This document shows positions 32,567-44,984 of a stretch of DNA of 64,000 bases, one piece after another. How positions within the stretch are numbered: position 1 is the stretch's first letter; the number at the start of each line of letters is the position of its first letter. Source of the DNA: Silene latifolia (lineage: Eukaryota; Streptophyta; Magnoliopsida; Caryophyllales; Caryophyllaceae). The notes beneath the pieces are model-generated. The model searched no databases. It was not told where the DNA came from and saw only the letters and a list, made by a program, of their open reading frames with translations. The stretch lies in the NCBI RefSeq assembly GCF_048544455.1, contig NC_133537.1:75216166-75280165 (forward strand). The letters are read 5' to 3'. A program made the position numbers and the translations under genes.

Positions 32567-35500
32567 TTACGTCCCCGTAACCATACATACCTGATCAAAA
32601 AGAAAAGGGTAACACTCTCTCATGGCCTCCTCTGCCTCCCATGTAGATTCCTCAGTCTCGTGATTAGACCAAAGGATTTTGAGCAAAACTGTCTCACCAC
32701 TCCTAGTCTTCCTAACCTTTCGGTCAAGAATCTGCTTAGGTACTTCAAGATAGGACAAGGACTCATCTAGCTCTATGCTCTCTGCATCTAACACATGTGA
32801 CGGATCACTCACATACTTGCGCAACTGAGATACATGAAACACATTATGCACCCTCTCTAACGCAACTAGTAAAGCCAAAGGATAAGCAACCTCTCCAACC
32901 CGTTCTAAGATCTCATAAGGCCCTATGAACTTCTGACTCAGCTTGCCTTTCTTCCCAAATCTCATAACCCCACGCATAGGCGACACTTTCAGAAGAACCT
33001 TGTCCCCAACCTGAAACTCTATATCCCGGCGATGTAGATCTGCATAACTCTTTTGCCTATCCTGAGCCGTTCTCATCCTTTCCCTGATCATCTTAATCTG
33101 CTCAACCATCTCATGTACCATCTCTGGTCCTAGAACCACTGCCTCAACACTGTCGTCCCAACAAATCGGACTCCTACATCTCCTCCCATATAAGGCCTCA
33201 AACGGTGCCATGCCAATACTAGTGTGATAGCTGTTGTTGTAAGAAAACTCTATCAAATCTAACCTCTGTTCCCAGCTACCACCAAAGTCCATCACACAAG
33301 CTCGTAACATATCCTTGAGAGTCTTGATTGTTCTCTCAGTCTGACCGTCTGTCGCAGGATGAAATGCTGTACTCATCTTCAACGTTGTTCTCAAAGATTC
33401 CTGCAACTCTTTCCAAAACTTTGAGATAAATCTCGCATCTCTGTCAGATACTATGTCCTTAGGGACTCCATCCAACTTTAGCACATTTTTCCGATAAGCC
33501 ATAGCTAATTATGCCTTAGTCCATGTATCTTTCATTGGCACAAAATGAGCTGACTTGGTCAGTCGATCCACTATTACCCATATCATGTTGTTACCCTATT
33601 GACTCTTCGGCAAACCCACGATGAAATCCATAGAAATGGATTCCCACTTCTACTCAGGTACGTCTAAAGACTGAATCTTACCTTGTGGTCGTTGCTGTTC
33701 CCCTTTAACTCATGGCATGTCAAACAACGGGCCACAAACTCAGCTGTTTCTTTCTTCATCCCAGGCCACCAGAACGTGTTCTTTAAATCCTTGTATAGCT
33801 TATCACCATCCGGATGTACTGAATACGGTGTACAATGTGCCTCTGCCATGATTGTCTTTTTCAGCTCCTCATCATTAGGGACACACCACCTCCCATCAAA
33901 CCTCAGACTACCATCTGTATGAATAGAGAATCGAGACACTATCCCTTTCTCTACTCCAGCTCTCCACTCAACCATCTTAGGATCCAATACCTGTTTACCT
34001 CGAATATCATCATAAAGATCAGGCTGCACCGTCAAATCTCCCATGGCATCCCCTCTCTGCATCATATGTATCCCAAACCTCCCCACCTCATCTCTCAACC
34101 TCATCAAAGGTAAAGTTGTACACAAAGAATGTACACTCTTCCTACTCAAAGCATCTGCAACAACATTGGCTTTCCCTTCATGGTAGATAATATCCATGTC
34201 ATATTCGCCAATCAGCTCCATCCACCTCCTCTGTCTCATGTTCAACTCCTTTTGAGTGAAAATGTATGTGAGACTCTTGTGATCAGAAAATACCTTAAAG
34301 GTCACCCCATAAAGGTAATGTCTCCAAATCTTGTGAGCAAACACCACTGCACCCAACTCTAGATCGTGTGTAGGATAATTCTCCTCGTAAGGCTTCAACT
34401 GCCTAGAAGCATAGGCAATCACTTTACCATTCTGCATCAACACACATCCCAACCCATTTTTTGAGGCATCTGTATAAACCTCAAAGTTCTCAATCCCTTC
34501 AGGCAATGCTAAGATAGGAGCTGTGGTCAAACGCTCCTTTAATGTTTGGAACACCGTCTCACAACTCTCATCCCAACGAAACCTGTTCTCTTTTTTTATT
34601 AAAGCTATCATAGGTCTAGCAATCTTGGAGAAATCCTTCACGAACCGTCTGTAATATCCAGCTAAACCCAAGAAACTCCTGATCTAAGAAACATTCTTTG
34701 GTGCTTCCCACCTTGTCACTGCCTCAATATTTGCCGGATCCACAGCTACCCCATCCTTAGAGATCACATGCCCCAGAAAAGCAACTCTCTCTAACCAGAA
34801 CTCACACTTGGACAGCTTAGCATATAACTCATGCTCCCTCAAGGTCTGCAACACAATCCTCAGATGCTCCTCATGTTCCTCCTTAGTCTTAGAATAGACT
34901 AAGATGTCATCGATAAACACCACCACAAACTTGTCCAAAACCTGTCTGAAGATTCTGTTCATCAAATCCATTGACACAGCCGGTGCATTAGATAACCCAA
35001 AAGGCATCACCACATACTCATAATGGCCATACCTCGACGTGAAAGCTGTCTTTGGTATGTCCACCTCTCTAATCTTCACCTGATGGTACCCCGACCTCAA
35101 ATCAATCTTGGAAAAGACTAATGCACCACTCAACTGATCAAACAGGTCATCTATCCTTGGCAAAGGATACTTGTTCTTCACCGTCACTCGGTTCAGCTCC
35201 CTGTAATCTATACACAACCTCAAGCTCCCATCTTTCTTCTTCACAAAAAGAACTGGTGCTCCCCACGGTGATACACTAGGTCTAATGTATCCCTTCTCTA
35301 TTAGATCATCTAACTGTTTCCTGAGCTCCTCCATCTATTTAGGACCCATCCGGTACGGTGCCTTAGAGATTGGCCCCGTCCCCGGTTTCAACTCAACCGT
35401 GAAATCTATCTCCCTCTTCGGTGGCAACCCCGGAATCTCCTCCGGAAAGACATCTGAAAACTCACCCACCACTGGTATCTGATCAACTGTCGGGCTCTCT

Positions 35501-36042
35501 ATCCGGTCATCTATCACATGGCACAAGATCAAAGGGCATCCCTTCCTCAGATAGGACTTCAAGGTCACAGCTGCAATCAACTTAACTTTGGGTTTGACCA
35601 CAAACCCACGATAAGACACACTAACACCATTAGTACCTCTCAAAGACACTTTCTTTTGATGACAGTCTATCTTAGCTTTGTACTTTCCCAACCAATCCAT
35701 CCCGACTATCATCTCAAAACCGTCTAAAGAAAACTCTAGCAAGTCTACAGGTAGGTCAACTTGCCCAACTATCATAGATACATCCCTAAACAAACTCCCA
35801 CATGATACAGACTCACCCGAAGGTATAAAAACTTTCTCACTTACAGACTCATATACCCTCAAACCCAACCGTTTAACATGACTCGAAGATACAAACGACT
35901 GAGATGCCCCCGAATCAAACAAAACAAAGGTATAAATACCGTTAACAAGAAAAGTACCAGTGATAACATGTGCATCGTCCTCAGCTGCTTTCTTGTCCAT
36001 CATAAATGACTTTCCATCGGTCTTTGTCCACCTCCTGGACAA
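32567..36042 (-). pseudogene. Chromovirus Pol: protease-RT-RNase H-integrase-chromodomain
   Basis: Domains in order: protease with LFDSGASQSFV (about 35925); RT with [35 protein letters not shown] and FIDDILVYS (catalytic FIDD); RNase H with [13 protein letters not shown] and [10 protein letters not shown]; integrase HHCC zinc finger (CLTCHELKG at about 33690); integrase core with SMDF, SDRDARFISKFW and the DGQTERTIKTL segment (D,D35E type); then a C-terminal chromodomain (ILDRKVRK...LLKILWSNHETEESTWE) that in this lineage steers integration to certain chromatin. In-frame stops are at 35335-35337 and 34684-34686; the second sits where a CAG (Gln) is expected. The frame changes near 33664, and another stop lies near 33510. 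The last residues end at the Copia-1 border. Confidence 0.9.
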
Positions 36043-37154
36043 GATGGTGAAGTGGTCGGCTTAGCACCCGACCCCTGATTGTTGTTGTTCGTAGCTAGTT
36101 TCTGATAAGAATTACCGCCATTGCGGTTACCTCCACCCTGGTCGCTCTGACCTCCCCGGTTAGACCATGACCCAGCCGGTCTGTTGCTCGCATAACTCTG
36201 TGCCGGTCCCTGAGAATAGCTCCCCTGAGCCGGTCTCTGAAAAGCCCCCGGTACACTCGTACACTCATGTCTCTTGTGGCCTACACCGCCACAGCCAAAG
36301 CAAGTCATCCCCCAACTACCACTACCGCTCCCACAGCCACGCCCAAAGGAAGCCCTAACACTGAACCCTGAACCAAAAGAAAACGCTCTAGCTTGACCGT
36401 GCATGCCTTTCTTGTAATTATATTGGCCACCACCTTTACTCTCAGCCTTTCTTTTCTCACTACCTCTCTCCCGGGCCATCTCCACCAACCTCTCAGCTCT
36501 CCCAGCCCTCTCATAAGCTTCCTTAACATCAGTAAGGACTCCCACGGGTAAATTGTCCATAATCCTGGGGGTCAACCCCCTCTCAAATCTCAGCGCTAGG
36601 TTCTCCTCACTCAAACCCATGTCCTCAACATATCTAGACTTCTCATTAAACTGCCTGTAGTACTCAGCTACCGACATGTCAGATGTCATCCTAAACCCAT
36701 CAAAATCCTCCCTCAGCTTACTCCTCACATGCTCAGGTACAAACCCTTTCCTCCTAGCGCTCCGGAACTCTTCCCAAGGTATAGAAGGTAGACCCTGCTT
36801 CGTATACATCTCCCTAGCACTCACCTTCACCTTATCCCACCATTCACCAGCCGCTTCCCTCAAGTAGAACGCAGCTTGTTCTACTTTCATCTCATCAGGA
36901 CAATGTACCTGATCCAGAATGTTCTCCATCTCGCGATGCCAATTGTCAAGAAGATTTGGCTCCCCGGTCCCCTTATACTCTTTTGGGTTGAACCTCGCTA
37001 TATAAAGACTGATCTTAGAGTGATCAACCTCTTTATCCTTCCCCACTCTCTTTAGGGCGTCCGTAAGAGCATCTTGATGCTCCAACATCTTAACTATATT
37101 GTCGATGTTCATGCTCTCAGCTCTCGCATACAAAGCGGTTTTCTTTGGTGGCAT
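36000..37154 (-). pseudogene. Chromovirus Gag
   Basis: Structural protein of the particle. I chose the start at ATG 37154 (MPPKKTALYARAES). The open frame extends upstream to 37406, but there it only translates the palindromic repeats. The core has YKGTGEPNLLDNWHREMENI and EAAGEWWDKV, and FRMTSDMSVAEYYRQFNEKSR-type sequence typical of chromovirus Gag. A zinc knuckle CFGCGGVGHKRHEC lies near 36270-36310, in a Gly/Ser/Asn-rich tail. The frame ends at 36000-36002 and overlaps the pol frame (from 36042) in another phase. In this lineage gag and pol normally form one ORF, so a frameshift near 36040 is likely. Confidence 0.85.
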
Positions 37155-37897
37155 CTTGAAACTATATAAGAAAGAGTAGATATAAACATACGTACTATAA
37201 CCCCAAAACATGAAAAAAAAACTGCCCATAACCCACTCGATCGAGTGCCTAAACCTACTCGATCGAGTAGCGGCTACTCGATCGAGTGCCAACCATACTC
37301 GATCGAGTGCCCCGACTGCAGACCCAAAACAGACCTTCTTATCTCTAACATACTCGACCGAGTAGCATATCCACTCAATCGAGTGCCCCCTACTCGATCG
37401 AGTCATGCTGACTCGTACATACTACCCGCATGTTATCTCTCATAACCCAATATACTATGCAACTTCATAATCTCAACATTATAATATAACTACGCATGCA
37501 TTTCTACACAATTCTTCATATAATCAACAAAATAATCTACTTCATGTTATTAAATGCCACATATTAAACAACCATTATGCTTCTTTATTCAAACCAACAT
37601 ATGTACACACCCCACCAAATTTTTTCAATCACAATTTCAATCTTTTATTCCCAACATCCAACAATTCACAAGATATATCGTTACATTCACATAAGCTGAC
37701 AAACACCACATACGACCTTGACACATACCCCCCATGTGACCGGTTCAAAATTGTAGGGCGAGTTCGCGACTTTAGGACGTCTCCCAACCCTTTGCATTAG
37801 CTCCTACAACCTTTACCCCGGGTTCATTTTAATTGACTCCGTATATTCATTAGATTCATTAGTTACAGGTTTCAGGATCGTCGCTCCGATACCATTT
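37155..37897 (-). other. Chromovirus leader between PBS and gag
   Basis: The PBS on the minus strand is TGGTATCGGAGC (37883-37894), one base off the usual iMet site, three bases from the LTR end. The rest is non-coding and AT-rich except for the palindromic repeats at 37234-37404. Confidence 0.75.
37234..37404. repeat. Array of 14-bp palindromes in the chromovirus leader
   Basis: Seven units of the type (T/C)ACTCGATCGAGT(A/G): 37234, 37256, 37275, 37296, 37351, 37372 and 37391. Four are exact in the core ACTCGATCGAGT, one has ACTCGACCGAGT, one ACTCAATCGAGT, and the last ends TC. The same palindrome recurs in the LTR of this element at 39891-40039. Confidence 0.85.
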
Positions 37898-38006
37898 TGT
37901 AACACCCCCATACTCCAAGTGCCTTACCAGGACCACCCAAGTATAAAGATGTTACCATCTCGGTTATCCGAGGCAATGATAATCATAAGACAATAACGAA
38001 ACAACA

Positions 38007-38762
38007 TCCCCCTACTACTAAGAGAATAAAAATTCTCTTAGTTTTCCCGCCAAAAGAGACTTCTTCTTAGTTGGGCTTATTTTTCTGGATACTACTAACA
38101 CAACAAGATTTGATAGATTGTAAATTATGGACCTCCAATTTTTCTATCTCATCTATCAAAGTAAAAGTTATTAATAGGCCATAATTTTGGACTCTACATG
38201 TCATATTATAAGCTAGATGAGTGAACTTGATTTCGTATAAATTTAAATTTATATTATATTTATTTATTACCTCTTTTGTAGAAATCATCAGTTATTTATT
38301 ATGTAAATTTTTGTCTTAGTAATATGGACTATTTTTTGAAGGATGTAAAAACACTTATGTATTTTCTATTAGAAATAAAAAAGTGAAAACATTATTTTAA
38401 TAATTTTTAAATCGTCTTTTTCGACGCGAGGAATAGTTTTTACTGCTTTTCGTTTTAAGGTCAATACGCGTTTTAATAAAATTATACAACTAACTTAATA
38501 ATTGTACTACTAATGTCATAAATTAGTTGCATGTAATGATATAAAATTATTGTATTATTTTTAATAGTAAAAAAATAACTTAACTTAAAATGTCTTCTTA
38601 TGGTAGTAAACTTTTTTTTCAACCTCTTATTAATATTATATTTAGTAGATTTATAACATTAAATTAAAAGTATACTTCATTTATGCAAATAATTTAATTG
38701 ATAATATCTCTTTATAAAATGAATCTAAAAAGTACCGTGCTATAGCACGGGAACTACACTAG
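38007..38762 (+). mobile_element. Non-autonomous Helitron in the chromovirus LTR, 756 bp
   Basis: It starts TCCCCCTACTACTAAGAGAA after A (38006). It ends with the perfect 16-bp hairpin CCGTGCTATAGCACGG, then GAACTACACTAG and T (38763). There is no target duplication, as expected for Helitrons. Its closest relative in the window is the copy at 4760-5473. The 73-codon minus ORF inside is not a Helitron gene. Confidence 0.85.
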
Positions 38763-39834
38763 TTTAAATAGTATAAGTTTAGTGGAAGAATACAATCCAA
38801 AACCAAATGCCCAAAATACGGGTTACATGTTCTCAAAACAACTGTCCAACAAACTAAATGAAAATGTCTGACAAACTACTAAAGCTACAGCGGAAGACTC
38901 TATCATCTGACGGTGACAATCCCAGCTAGCCCATGTATCTCTACTCATACCTGCTCAACAACATCTCGCCATCCCCGAATGGATCACCACAGTTTTTAAA
39001 ACAATAAACGGGGTCAGTACTAATCACATAATTAATATAATCCAACAACACAACAAACAACACAGCTCAATCGTCACAGATATACTCCGAACTCCATCAC
39101 CAACTCCACAATACTAACTACACACTAAAGTGTGTAGCCCTGCCAGAGTGCCCATCGTAACAGGTCACTCCTCGCCGCCAGTGGGGGACCGCAGCCGTTC
39201 CCACCTAAGCCCCGCTCATCTCCATTGAGCAAATAACCCAAATCCATTAATGTGCACATCCCTTCTGTGGCGGGTTCCACAGAAGGCGAATAATGGGTGT
39301 GAAGCCACTCCCGCAAGTGACTCCACTCAGCCAGGGACGCACTCCGAAGAACACAGACAGATACAAACAATCACAACTACTAATCAGCAATTAAAACCAA
39401 CAACTGTCGCAATACTCGTGTGATAGCAATCAACAATCACAAATCATCACCAACACATTATGGGACTAATACTGAGTAGGGAAACCCTACTTGGAAAGCA
39501 ACACAGTCAGACGATCTCAACAGCTGTTATAAAAAAGCCTCTTCTACGAATCCTCCTCCTAACATAACATCACATATATCACTAACCACACAAAACCAAC
39601 ACAAATCCCCAATTCCCAAAATTAGGGTTTAACAAGACTTAATTAAATATAACAAATTCGGTACGTAGATCTTACCCTCAACGCAAGGATCACAAAGATG
39701 TAAAGAAAGGTGAATTCCGACCTTCCAAGCTCCGGGATTTGTCAATAATGCAACGAATGCGAAATACGTAGATTGAAATCTCTTTTGAAAGTGATTAGGT
39801 TTGTAAAAGCGTATTATGAAAGTGACGGAAGTGT

Positions 39835-39842
39835 TTATATAT
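39835..39842 (-). promoter_or_regulatory. TATA box of the chromovirus LTR
   Basis: On the minus strand TATATAAACACTTCC, about 50 bp downstream of the palindrome array. This places the array immediately upstream of the likely promoter. Confidence 0.5.
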
Positions 39843-39890
39843 TAATTCGCATTATTAACAAAACCCGACAAATCATCCCCCGTAAACCGG

Positions 39891-40039
39891 TTACTGGATC
39901 GAGTAACTGACGTACTCGATCGAGTACCGCCTACTCGATCGAGTACCAAGGCTACTCGATCGAGTACCCAACAGGTCAGAAACTATTTTAAAACGCAAAA
40001 CACACTTACTCGACAGAGTAAGGCCCACTCGATAGAGTA
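39891..40039. repeat. Array of 14-bp palindromes in the chromovirus LTR
   Basis: Six units: 39891 (variant TTACTGGATCGAGTAA), 39913, 39932 and 39953 (TACTCGATCGAGTA), 40007 (TACTCGACAGAGTA) and 40026 (CACTCGATAGAGTA). It occupies the U3 start of the LTR, upstream of the TATA box on the minus strand. Confidence 0.85.
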
Positions 40040-40085
40040 CCCAGAGACTCACAAAACCGTAGTATTACAACAAAATCAACCCACA

Positions 40086-41079
40086 ATGCCTAAATTCTCA
40101 TCACATTCCGTACCAACAGAGGAGAACCTACCAAATGGTACTCCCACACCACAACATTTAACCGGTAATTTCATTGCAAAATCCGCATTTATACAATTAG
40201 TTGAGAGAAGTCAATTTGGGGGGATGCTTAGTGAAGACCCCCATTCTCATATGGAGACTTTTTGTGACTATTGTGATGCGATTTCTAAAACCGGAGTTAC
40301 TCAAGACCAAATTCGATGGGTCTTATTTCCTTTTTCTTTGATTGGTTCTGCGAAGCAATGGTTAAAGTGCCTAGATAAGGCTACTCTTAATATTGACTCT
40401 TGGAAGAAATTGGCACTTGCTTTCTACAAGAAATTCTATCCTCCGGAGAAGACTAACATGTTGAGAGCCCAAATCACCGGGTTCAAACAAAGGGATGAGG
40501 AATCTTTGTATGAAGCATGGGAGATATTCAAGGATACTTTCCGATCTTGTCCACATCATGGACTTAGCGAGTGGTTCCTTGTACAACAATTTTGGAATGG
40601 TCTATATGAAGACTCCCGAAACATTCTCAATATGTTATCAAATGGTATGTTTACCGAAGTTGATGATAATCAATCATGGAACAAGATTGAGGAAATGGCG
40701 GTCCATAACTCACAATATAGTAGACCTCGTAAGGCTATTAGAGAAGGAAAGCATGAAGTGGACTCTATTACTCAATTGGGTGCTCAACTTAGCGCTCATA
40801 TTGATACCATTAATTTGAAGTTTGAAAAGGCTATGGCTAAGCTTGAAGAAGCCTCCAAATCACCTAAGCAACATGTTAATGGCATGGTGGCATCTTCATC
40901 AATTCCAAGTGGAGTATGTGAGAGATGTGGAACTTTGGGACATGACTAAAGTGAATGTAGGTGGTACCCCTTATTCCAACTATTACAATGAAAACACCAA
41001 ATTCCATCCCAACCTCTCATACAAAAGCCAAAATGTTCAAAACCCTCAAACAACATACACCCCACCTCCAATGAGAAAC
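40086..41079 (+). pseudogene. Athila-2 gag, 5' part (split by Ogre-1)
   Basis: Gag of a second Athila element. The frame from ATG 40086 gives LTGNFIAKSAFIQLVERSQF, MLSEDPHSHMETFCDYCDAI, LFPFSLIGSAKQWL and FYKKFYPPEKTN, which are the standard Athila gag landmarks, and a zinc-knuckle start CERCGTLGHD at about 40910-40945. A stop follows at 40947-40949, but Athila-type sequence goes on in another frame to 41079. There the Ogre-type element enters, with the GAAAC target at 41075-41079. The continuation is at 55123. The 5' leader and LTR are not visible, because the chromovirus LTR ends 16 bases upstream. Confidence 0.88.
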
Positions 41080-43687
41080 TGTAGATACCCAGTATCTGCA
41101 CCTTCCAAAAACCACCCGATGATGATCGGACTGTAACGTGTTTTTGATATGCGTGCGTGTATTGGCTATACATGAGACGGTTTACTGCACTACTCGGATA
41201 TGAAAAATGATTTCAAAAGTTTTCTAACTTCATTTGAATTAAAATAACACTATTTAGAGTTAAAACCGTCTTCGGACCCAAACCGACTCAGAAACCCGCA
41301 ACTCGAGTCAACCTGAGTCAAACCAAATCTCGAATGTCGAAAATGATGCCATAAATGGCTTTATCTTGCCATTTGCATTAAAATGACCCTAATTAGAGTC
41401 AAAACCGACACCGGGCCAAAAACCGACTCCAAATTCAAATCCCGACTCACACGGGTCAAACTCGAGTCAAGCACACAAAACACCTACCTCAAGTAACACC
41501 AAAATCATCTTATTAGATGCCCATATTGTTACACGACATCTTATATGAATGCCACATATCAACAATGGATGGAGAATTGGCCACGTTCAAACTGAAAGGG
41601 ACAATACACCCACCTGTATCTCAAGGTAGCTCGCGCCTCTTTAGGCATGCCCTTGGCCAGCAAGCAAACTTAACCGAGTTGCTACCACCCCCATTTCTCT
41701 ATAAATACCAACCTTCACACACTACAATCCTTACGCGAGCGTCCGCCCCTTCACCTCTCCCTTAAACTTCTAGACTCGACTTCCTAAGTCACAAAATCGA
41801 CACGTGTTTACGACCTACCGATCGTAAACACAAGCCTTACATATGTTTTTTGGTACCGTCGCCGTGCATTCGACCGACCCATTTGACCAACTCGATTCAT
41901 CAATCAACATGTTTTAATTAACATATTTTCAAAACAAAATCCTTTTTTAAGGCACTTTTTAAACTTCTTTGATCGCGATTAGTCACAACGAGAAAACCGT
42001 CTCTAAAGTCGTCTACTTCGCAAACATCAATACACGTAAGTTTGAGGGTGTAAATAACTCAATTATTTCATGTCTTTACTGTTTTCATAACTTTACAAGC
42101 ATGATTAATGCATAACACAATTCAAATATAGGTTAGACGAGCCAAAACCGAGTTTTAGCCTGAGACAGAAGCCCCTTGCTATGCAGGGAGGCTCGCGCCT
42201 CTTGTGGGTGTCCAGGTCAGACTCAAATGTATTTGAGTTCGTCTTTCCTTCAACACTTTCTTTTATTTTTACATCTTTACTTTTACGGTATTTACCATTT
42301 TAATTCATTTTTATGACAAATATTTTGACCATTACAAAAATCACCCTTGGTTCCTTATACCATGACGGTTTATTCCATGACTCGGTGATATTTACTGGTT
42401 AATTACATTTTAATGGGTGTTTTAACACTCTTTTCTTTTATTTACCATTTTTCTCATTTGTTTATATTTGTAAATATATTAGTCATAATTCATAATCATC
42501 CTTGGTTCTTTATACCATGACGGTTTAATCCGAGTACGATGACAAACTTGACTAATTACATATAAATGAACTTAACATATTTAGTTCAAATCAAACATTT
42601 TACATTTTTATTTGTAAAGTATACTTCCAAACATGGAAATCCGACAACGAATATTACGAACATAATAGTAATTATTCCGAGTCATGCAAACAATACTTCC
42701 AAATCATTTATTCACAAATACGGTTTTAAATAACCTTTTCAAGAACCAGGAGACGCCCCCTTAGGTCGGCTCATGACTCGCGCCCCAAGCGGCCGTCTGT
42801 TTCCATCTTTCAAAACCAGGGCCGAGCCCCTACCCTCGCCAATAGGTTCGCACCCCTATGGGGCTGCCTGGCACTATTCTGCCTCGTTTTTTAGCACTTA
42901 TCTAGGACGATCCCGATTACGGTTAATCCAAATACGTGACGGATCAGATTGACAAGTTTACGTTTTTTACACTTTGTCATTTGACACCCTTTTTCAATAA
43001 ATGGATCATGTTAAGCATCATAACCTGAACTTGGTAAATGGATGTTTAATTTCCGTTTTCACATGTAAATCAATCTAAATCCAACTTGACATCTTATGCT
43101 TGATATTTGGATTAACAAACCGACTTAGAAAGCTCACATGTTAGGTTAACACTTTTGGATGTGTATTCATGCATTTCAACCGTTTTATCAACGTTTGCAC
43201 TTAAACAACCACAATCGATCAGTAGAGGCCGCTAACGCGGGCGGGATTGGGTGTCCGATTAAAGGGCTTCCCAATACGTACCCTCACCCCTTACTCAGAA
43301 CCTTTGGATAGTGGATGACCTTATCCAGGGCGTACGAGAGTTATTTTAGGCATAGAATGCTAAAAGAGGGACGAGTCCTTATCTTTAGTACCTATGTCAA
43401 ACACCGCTTTTTGCCTTGGTTGACCTAGGTATAAAGTGGATTCGAACGGGTTCCAAGCATCCCACAAATGCTTGGTGGCGACTCCGAACATATCTAATCG
43501 TTTCGAGACCTTTACCGAGACGAAACCGACCGATCTAAAGCGATCCGGTCGAAAGCATTTTTACGCCGCCGAGCGTGGCTTTTTAGACCGCTGCATGTCC
43601 ACAGATTGGCTTGGCGTGCAGGTGGCCCGTGAAGGCAGATCGGTAGGTGGCCCAAATCCACAGACCGGCCTGTGGCCCATGTGTACA
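41080..43687 (+). repeat. Ogre-1 5' LTR, 2608 bp
   Basis: It runs from TGTAGATACC to GTGTACA. A TATA-type CTATAAATACC lies at about 41698. Close to the end it carries ~40 bases missing from the 3' LTR, including TGTCCACAGATTGG (43596-43609), a copy of the LTR-end/PBS junction. Confidence 0.92.
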
Positions 43688-43690
43688 GAT

Positions 43691-43708
43691 TGGCGACTCC
43701 GCTGGGGA
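43691..43708 (+). other. Ogre-1 primer binding site (tRNA-Arg type)
   Basis: TGGCGACTCCGCTGGGGA, three bases after the LTR end. This site is typical of Tat/Ogre elements and separates this element from the Athila and chromovirus elements in the window. Confidence 0.85.
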
Positions 43709-44149
43709 AAACTAAGACACTTGTGTCTTTGCGATCCTTAGAGGTGAAACTCGAACGAGGTCGTGGTTAAAGTGCATTAATTGATATTCCGGTCATAAGT
43801 CGGGTTCCTTGTCCGGGCCCACAACCTAACCCTTTTCGACCAATTGGCTTGTCCCGCCGGCGTGAGTTTTCTCATTCCCGCGTTTCGAATCCCGATTGAG
43901 TCAAGCATACCGTTGACGATACACATTTCTGTTTCGTCAAAGAGCTTTCATCACCTTCGAGCACGAGGCTAGGGCACCCTCCTTACACATTTTGTTTGGA
44001 TTGATATCCCTCTTGCAAATCGGGGTTTGATTGCTTGGTATGTAACCCACCCTTTTAAGCCAAAACCCGTGTCAGCATTATGCATAATATAATGAACTGT
44101 GAGTGCTTATGTGTTATGTGATCATAAGTCCTTCCGTGTCATTTCAAAC

Positions 44150-44970
44150 TTCAAAAACACCTTTTTGCGTCGTTATAATGGCCGTTTCAAACCTCGGTCT
44201 TTTGCCAACCGTTGGAACCTTTTTATGCCGTCGTAATGACGATTTTTAAACCCGGTTTTTCACAACCGTTTCAAACCTCGGTCTTTCGCCGACCGTCGCA
44301 TTTCAAAAAATACGCCTTTTTAGGCTGTCGTAATGACCATTTTCAATCCCGGTTTTTATAACCATTTCAAATACACCTTTTATGCCGTTATAATGGCCAT
44401 TTTAAAACCCGGTTTTTATAACCATTTCAATGCGCCTTTCCAGGCCGTCATAATGACGATTTTCAAACCAGTTTTTATTACAACTGTTTCAAACCTCGGT
44501 CTCTTGCCGACCGTTGCACAACTTTTTATGCCGTTATAATGGCCATTTCAAAACCCGATTTTTATAACCAATTTCAAAAGAACCTTTTCATACTGTTGCA
44601 ATGACGATTTCAAACCTTGGTTTTCACAAACCATTTCAAAATACTCTTTTACATCGTCGTAATGGTCATTTCAAACCTCGGTCTCTCGCCGATCGTTGCA
44701 TTTCTCAAAGCGCCCTTTTACGCCGTCGTAATGACGAATTCTAGCCTCGAATTTTAAAAATTTGAAATCAGTTTTCAAACAAAAACGTTTTTTTCAAACC
44801 GTCGTAATGACGATTTCAACCCGTGCAATTTTCCAAATTTCAAATCTCGTTTTCTAAATCAAATTTGGCTTTTCTAAACCGTCGTAATGACGTTTTCAAT
44901 TCTCACAATTTTCGATTTGCATAACGTCTTTCAAAAGTTAAAACGGTTTGCTAACCCGTCCTAATGACGA
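44150..44970 (+). repeat. Tandem array with CGTCGTAATGACG core
   Basis: About eleven diverged units, spaced 55-95 bp, each with GTCGTAATGACGATTTC or a variant, then an AACC(C/T)(G/T)GTTTTT or CCTCGGTCT part. The core CGTC-n5-GACG is a short inverted repeat. The array lies in the Ogre-1 5' untranslated region. The ORFs through it are repeat artefacts. Confidence 0.8.
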
Positions 44971-44984
44971 ATTCAATCCTGATA

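Larger units (their letters stand above)
32566..40069 (-). mobile_element. Tekay-like chromovirus (Ty3/Gypsy), minus strand, 3' LTR missing
   Basis: The 5' LTR is at 37898-40069, the PBS at 37883-37894, gag at 37154-36000 and pol at 36042-32567, ending in a chromodomain. The element is truncated at 32566 where Copia-1 begins, so its 3' LTR and polypurine tract are not in the window. Lesions are few (two in-frame stops in pol, a stop in the integrase linker and frameshifts), making it the best-preserved element here. Confidence 0.9.
37898..40069 (-). repeat. Chromovirus 5' LTR, interrupted by a Helitron
   Basis: On the + strand it runs from TGTAACACCCCCATACTCC to GTAGTATTACA, so on the minus strand it is TGTAATAC...GGTGTTACA. 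Without the Helitron (756 bp) it is about 1.4 kb. On the minus strand the palindrome array (40039-39891) is close to the LTR start and a TATATAAA box follows at about 39835-39842. A perfect 9-bp stem CTTCTGTGG/CCACAGAAG lies at about 39262-39285. Confidence 0.85.

Noticed and set aside
33683..36867. + strand ORFs opposite the chromovirus
   Set aside because: Shadow frames of gag-pol, which has the catalytic motifs on the minus strand.
37155..37406. N-terminal extension of the chromovirus Gag frame
   Set aside because: The extra 84 codons only translate the palindromic repeats and leader; the typical Gag start MPPKK is at 37154.
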